In this document: one piece after another, positions 14,909-17,272 of the stretch
Position numbering within the stretch: position 1 is the first letter of the stretch
How the letters are laid out: the number at the start of each line of letters is the position of its first letter
From: Acidithiobacillus sp.
GTDB taxonomy: Bacteria > Pseudomonadota > Gammaproteobacteria > Acidithiobacillales > Acidithiobacillaceae
Direction of reading: 5' to 3'
Assembly (NCBI GenBank): GCA_028065135.1
Contig: JAPTWR010000107.1
Span: 1-17,272 of the forward strand
Length of the DNA stretch: 17,272 bases
Notes under the pieces: model-generated
Told to the model about the DNA's origin: nothing
The model's database searches: none
What the model saw: only the letters and a program-made list of their open reading frames with translations
Position numbers and translations under genes: made by a program

Positions 14909-16567
14909 GTGGCGGCGCTTTATATCCTGGCGGCAGGCGGCGGCCCCGCATGGCAAGTCTGGCCTGTACCCGATGCGATGCCAGCCGGAGCGGTACGGGA
15001 AGGAGCATCGTATCTCTTTGAGCTGCGCGACAGCGATGACGCGCTCGCGGCCGATCTGCTGATCGACGACGTCCCGGTTGAGGCGCTACGGTCGCGCCAG
15101 CCCCGCGTGGCCCGATGGCGCTGGCAGCCTGGTTTTCATGCCGGCGTGGTGGAAGCCGTGCTACGCGTGCCGGGCATAGGGACGCGGCGCTTCGAGGTTA
15201 CGACCGATCCCGACCTGCGTAAGCTCACGCGCGATGACTTCGACGCCATGGTGCGCGAAGTCCTTGAAGACACTTTCGCTCTCTTCTCGCTGAGCGCCTT
15301 CCGCAAGGGCATCGCGCGCCAGCCAGGCAACCGGCCGCCGCCACTGGCCCGGCTTGAGTTCCTTCGCTCACGTGCCGAGGCTATCGTCGCTACGGTCGAA
15401 GCAATCGCCCGTTCGCCCCGGCACTATCTGCGCGCCGAAGACGTGACGGTACCAGCGCATCGCGCCAAGCGCGCGACAGGCCCGGAGATCATTAAGTCCT
15501 TTCGGTCTGGCGTAATCAGGACCGAAACGGTACGACCTTCGCGCCTGCCGGCTACGCTGAAGGGCCGTCTGCCGGCGCAGATCACTCTGAACCAGCGCCG
15601 CAACAGCGTGGACATCCCGGAACACCGCCAGATCAAAGCCTGCCTGCGGTCTTGGGCGATTTGGCTCTCCGGTGTTGCCGAACTGCTGGCGAAAACGCGG
15701 ACTACTGATGATTCCGAGGTCATCACCACGGCCGACAGCTGGGCCGTGCGGGCACGGCGGATCGCGCGGCGGTTGAACGATGTCGCAGCAGTCGGCTTCA
15801 TGACGGAGGTCGGCGAGGGGCCGGCGCTACCGCACATGTCCTCGTTGTTCCGCAACGATCCGGTGTATCAGCGCTTCTACCGGCTCTGGCAGGACATGAA
15901 CCTCGGGCTCGCTGCACTCTTCGGCGACTTTCTGCAGATGCCGCTGGCCCGGACCTACGAGCTGTACGAGCTGTGGTGCTTCCTGCGTCTGCTGCGCGCT
16001 GCCGTTGAGGAGTACGGCACCACAGGCGTGGATCTGAGCAAGCTGTTCCTTAGCGAGGCCGGCGGCGGCGTGACCATCGCGGCCAGCGCGATCACAGTCC
16101 CAATCGGTGGCGATCGCGTGCTGTGTTTCCAGCGGCAATACCGCGAATACTGGGTCGAAGATAGCCGCGAGGGTAGTTTCAGCCGGACGATGATCCCGGA
16201 TGTCGTGCTGACGGGCAGTGACCTGGGCGGCCCCGAGCGCCGCGTAATCGTGCTCGATGCGAAGTACCGGATCAACGACGGGTTGAACGATGCGCTGAAT
16301 TCGATCCATACCTACCGCGACGCGCTCGTGCAGGAGGTGGCAAGCGGCCTGACCGAAGGCATCGTGACCGCCGCCTATCTGCTGACCCCGCATGTTCCGA
16401 CGGGCCTGCAGACCGATTTCCAAGACACGCCCGTACCTGGCAGGCTCTTCCATCCGCAGTATCGTGAGAAGTTCCGTTTTGGCGCTGTCACTCTGCGACC
16501 CGGCATGTCCGGCGATGACTTGCGGACCTGTCTGCGTACCATCGTCGCGGACGTAGAGGAGGCGTGA
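14909..16567 (+). CDS. DUF2357 / PD-(D/E)XK McrC-like nuclease
   Basis: This 552-residue protein should be the nuclease partner of the McrB-like ATPase. The N-terminal half contains the DUF2357 pattern, including LPATLKGRLPAQITLNQRRN and the following PEHRQIKACLRSW (about residues 220-250). The C-terminal part is a PD-(D/E)XK nuclease (PDDEXK_7 type): ELYELWCFLRLL about residue 350, then D431 in IPDVVL, D450 and K452 in VIVLDAKYR. The GTG start lies three bases after the McrB-like stop, so the two are translated together. It ends directly at the TTG of vsr. All catalytic residues appear intact. Confidence 0.86.
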   Translation: MAALYILAAGGGPAWQVWPVPDAMPAGAVREGASYLFELRDSDDALAADLLIDDVPVEALRSRQPRVARWRWQPGFHAGVVEAVLRVPGIGTRRFEVTTDPDLRKLTRDDFDAMVREVLEDTFALFSLSAFRKGIARQPGNRPPPLARLEFLRSRAEAIVATVEAIARSPRHYLRAEDVTVPAHRAKRATGPEIIKSFRSGVIRTETVRPSRLPATLKGRLPAQITLNQRRNSVDIPEHRQIKACLRSWAIWLSGVAELLAKTRTTDDSEVITTADSWAVRARRIARRLNDVAAVGFMTEVGEGPALPHMSSLFRNDPVYQRFYRLWQDMNLGLAALFGDFLQMPLARTYELYELWCFLRLLRAAVEEYGTTGVDLSKLFLSEAGGGVTIAASAITVPIGGDRVLCFQRQYREYWVEDSREGSFSRTMIPDVVLTGSDLGGPERRVIVLDAKYRINDGLNDALNSIHTYRDALVQEVASGLTEGIVTAAYLLTPHVPTGLQTDFQDTPVPGRLFHPQYREKFRFGAVTLRPGMSGDDLRTCLRTIVADVEEA

Positions 16568-17056
16568 TTGGCCGACGTGCTCACAGCCGAACAGCGCCAG
16601 CTTAACATGAGCCGTATCCGGGGCAAGGACACCAAGCCCGAGATGCTGATCCGGCGCGGCCTGCATGCACGGGGGCTGCGCTACAGATTGCATGATCGGT
16701 CACTTCCCGGCCGGCCCGATCTCGTCTTCCCGAAGTACCGCACAGCCGTATTCATCCATGGGTGCTTCTGGCACGCCCATGGGTGCGCGCTGTCCAAGCT
16801 GCCAGCGACGCGCCAGGATTTCTGGAAGGCGAAGCTGGCAGCCAATATCCAGCGTGACTGTAAGGCAGTCCAAGCACTGCAGGCCGCAGGATGGCGGGTG
16901 CTGGTCATCTGGGAATGTGCAATGCGTGGCTCCAACCGGCTTGATCCAGGACAACTGCTTGATGTTTCGCTCGTTTTCTTGCGTGGCAACTTAGCATTGG
17001 CTGAACTGCCGGGCGACTTGGACATGGTGCTACGAGCGGAGAGAACATTGTGCTGA
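16568..17056 (+). CDS. vsr: very-short-patch mismatch repair endonuclease Vsr
   Basis: Vsr nicks DNA next to T:G mismatches that arise when 5-methylcytosine is deaminated, starting repair. The TTG start immediately after the DUF2357 stop gives MADVLTAEQRQLNMSRIRG. With this start the key residues fall on the same numbers as in E. coli Vsr: E25, D51 (GRPDLVF), H64 and H69 (FIHGCFWH), D97, and zinc ligands C66, H71, C73 and C117. It is therefore full length (162 residues) and probably active. A Vsr next to a C5 methylase indicates that the methylase product is 5-methylcytosine and that mutation at its sites is a cost to the host. It is the last clear gene of the operon. Confidence 0.94.
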   Translation: MADVLTAEQRQLNMSRIRGKDTKPEMLIRRGLHARGLRYRLHDRSLPGRPDLVFPKYRTAVFIHGCFWHAHGCALSKLPATRQDFWKAKLAANIQRDCKAVQALQAAGWRVLVIWECAMRGSNRLDPGQLLDVSLVFLRGNLALAELPGDLDMVLRAERTLC

Positions 17057-17272
17057 AGGAACTAACCATTGACCTTCCTGTGAGGTATTGTGGCAGGCAA
17101 ATAAAGTTGGTAACCAAACACACTCTGAAGCCGCATTATACCGCCTCCGGTGTCAGATACCGTCTTGGACGGCATTATGCAACTCCCAATTTGGGGTTAA
17201 ACGGTTTCCCCGACTTGAGGACGCCAAAAGCCAGATGCAGGAGCTTGCGCATGGCCGCGACCACCACTTGCA
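17050..17272 (+). CDS. possible start of a further operon gene, interrupted by an IS
   Basis: A GTG at 17050 overlapping the vsr stop opens a frame (VLKELTIDLPVRYCGRQIK...) that stays open to the window edge, 74 codons. The first 30 or so codons could be the beginning of another gene of the restriction operon. The later part is antisense to the IS110-type transposase and so is unlikely to be native. I recognise no domain. It could be chance. Confidence 0.2.
   Translation, partial: MLKELTIDLPVRYCGRQIKLVTKHTLKPHYTASGVRYRLGRHYATPNLGLNGFPDLRTPKARCRSLRMAATTTC
17057..17174. mobile_element. right-end non-coding part of the IS110-like element and junction
   Basis: Between the vsr stop and the transposase stop lie 118 bases that must contain the boundary between the restriction operon and the IS. 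I could not place the exact end, because IS110 elements generally lack terminal inverted repeats and target duplications. The hairpin at 17160-17172 is the only clear structure. Confidence 0.4.
17175..17272 (-). CDS. IS110-family transposase, C-terminal end only
   Basis: Read on the minus strand from the right edge, the frame gives QVVVAAMRKLLHLAFGVLKS and then GKPFNPKLGVA before a TAA (17175-17177). The A-M-R-K-L-L-x-L-x-x-x-x-L-K-x-G-x-P-F pattern is the typical C-terminus of IS110-family transposases (DEDD recombinases guided by a bridge RNA). The rest of the gene lies to the right of the window. Just past the stop a 5-bp hairpin CCGTC/GACGG (17160-17172) may belong to the element's right end. 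Confidence 0.75.
   Translation of the reverse strand, partial: QVVVAAMRKLLHLAFGVLKSGKPFNPKLGVA

Noticed and set aside
13838..14956. 372-residue minus-strand open frame inside the McrB-like gene
   Set aside because: It is antisense to an AAA+ gene with intact motifs in G+C-rich DNA, where long antisense frames are common; it has no recognisable domain.
15827..16693. 288-residue minus-strand open frame across the DUF2357 and vsr genes
   Set aside because: It is a shadow of two well-supported genes on the other strand; the sequence is low in recognisable structure.
1..17272. CRISPR array, Cas genes or a CRISPR-associated transposon
   Set aside because: No regularly spaced repeats or Cas genes were found, although a short TniQ can occur in such elements.

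Overview
This window appears to be a proteobacterial genomic island: the proximal part of a Tn7-like transposon with a load of DNA-modification and defence genes. No rRNA, tRNA or housekeeping gene is present, so the host cannot be named. The gene families (TnsA/TnsB/TniB-like TnsC/TniQ, Dcm-type methylases, Vsr, an IS110-family transposase) suggest a beta-, gamma- or acidithiobacillia-type Pseudomonadota.

Layout. (1) Positions 1-5874 hold five tightly overlapping plus-strand genes: tnsA (cut by the left window edge), tnsB with an intact DD(35)E triad, a TniB-like tnsC, a short tniQ, and a 481-residue protein with six successive CxxC-CxxC zinc ribbons followed by a helical region. In Tn7-like elements tnsA lies near one transposon end and the genes read inward, so the end should lie just left of the window and everything to the right is probably cargo. 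(2) After a 191-base promoter-bearing gap, 6066-10995 is a four-gene operon, visibly A+T richer: a C5-cytosine methyltransferase, an HD-superfamily protein, an ORC/CDC6-like ATPase, and an unrecognised 326-residue protein. I do not recognise it as a characterised system and think it is the best candidate for something new. (3) Positions 10996-11757 are a non-coding or decayed junction. It holds a probable 5' remnant of an IS110-family element with several stem-loops, three 10-bp tandem repeats next to a perfect TATAAT box, and a ribbon-helix-helix gene whose two halves lie in different frames, joined at an AAAGGGA slippery-type heptamer. (4) Positions 11758-17056 are a G+C-rich operon of a second C5 methyltransferase, a McrB-like AAA+ protein, a DUF2357/PD-(D/E)XK McrC-like nuclease and a Vsr mismatch endonuclease: a LlaJI-like (McrBC-type) restriction-modification system with its own repair gene. 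(5) At the right edge, a minus-strand IS110-family transposase C-terminus enters the window.

How it works together (inference): the transposition genes move the island. The two methylase-containing operons have different base composition and are separated by IS debris, so they were probably acquired separately. In the right module methylation protects host DNA, the McrB/McrC-like pair cuts, and Vsr repairs T:G mismatches left by 5-methylcytosine deamination. In the left module a methylase is coupled to an HD enzyme and a P-loop ATPase, which may sense and act on foreign DNA or on nucleotide signals.
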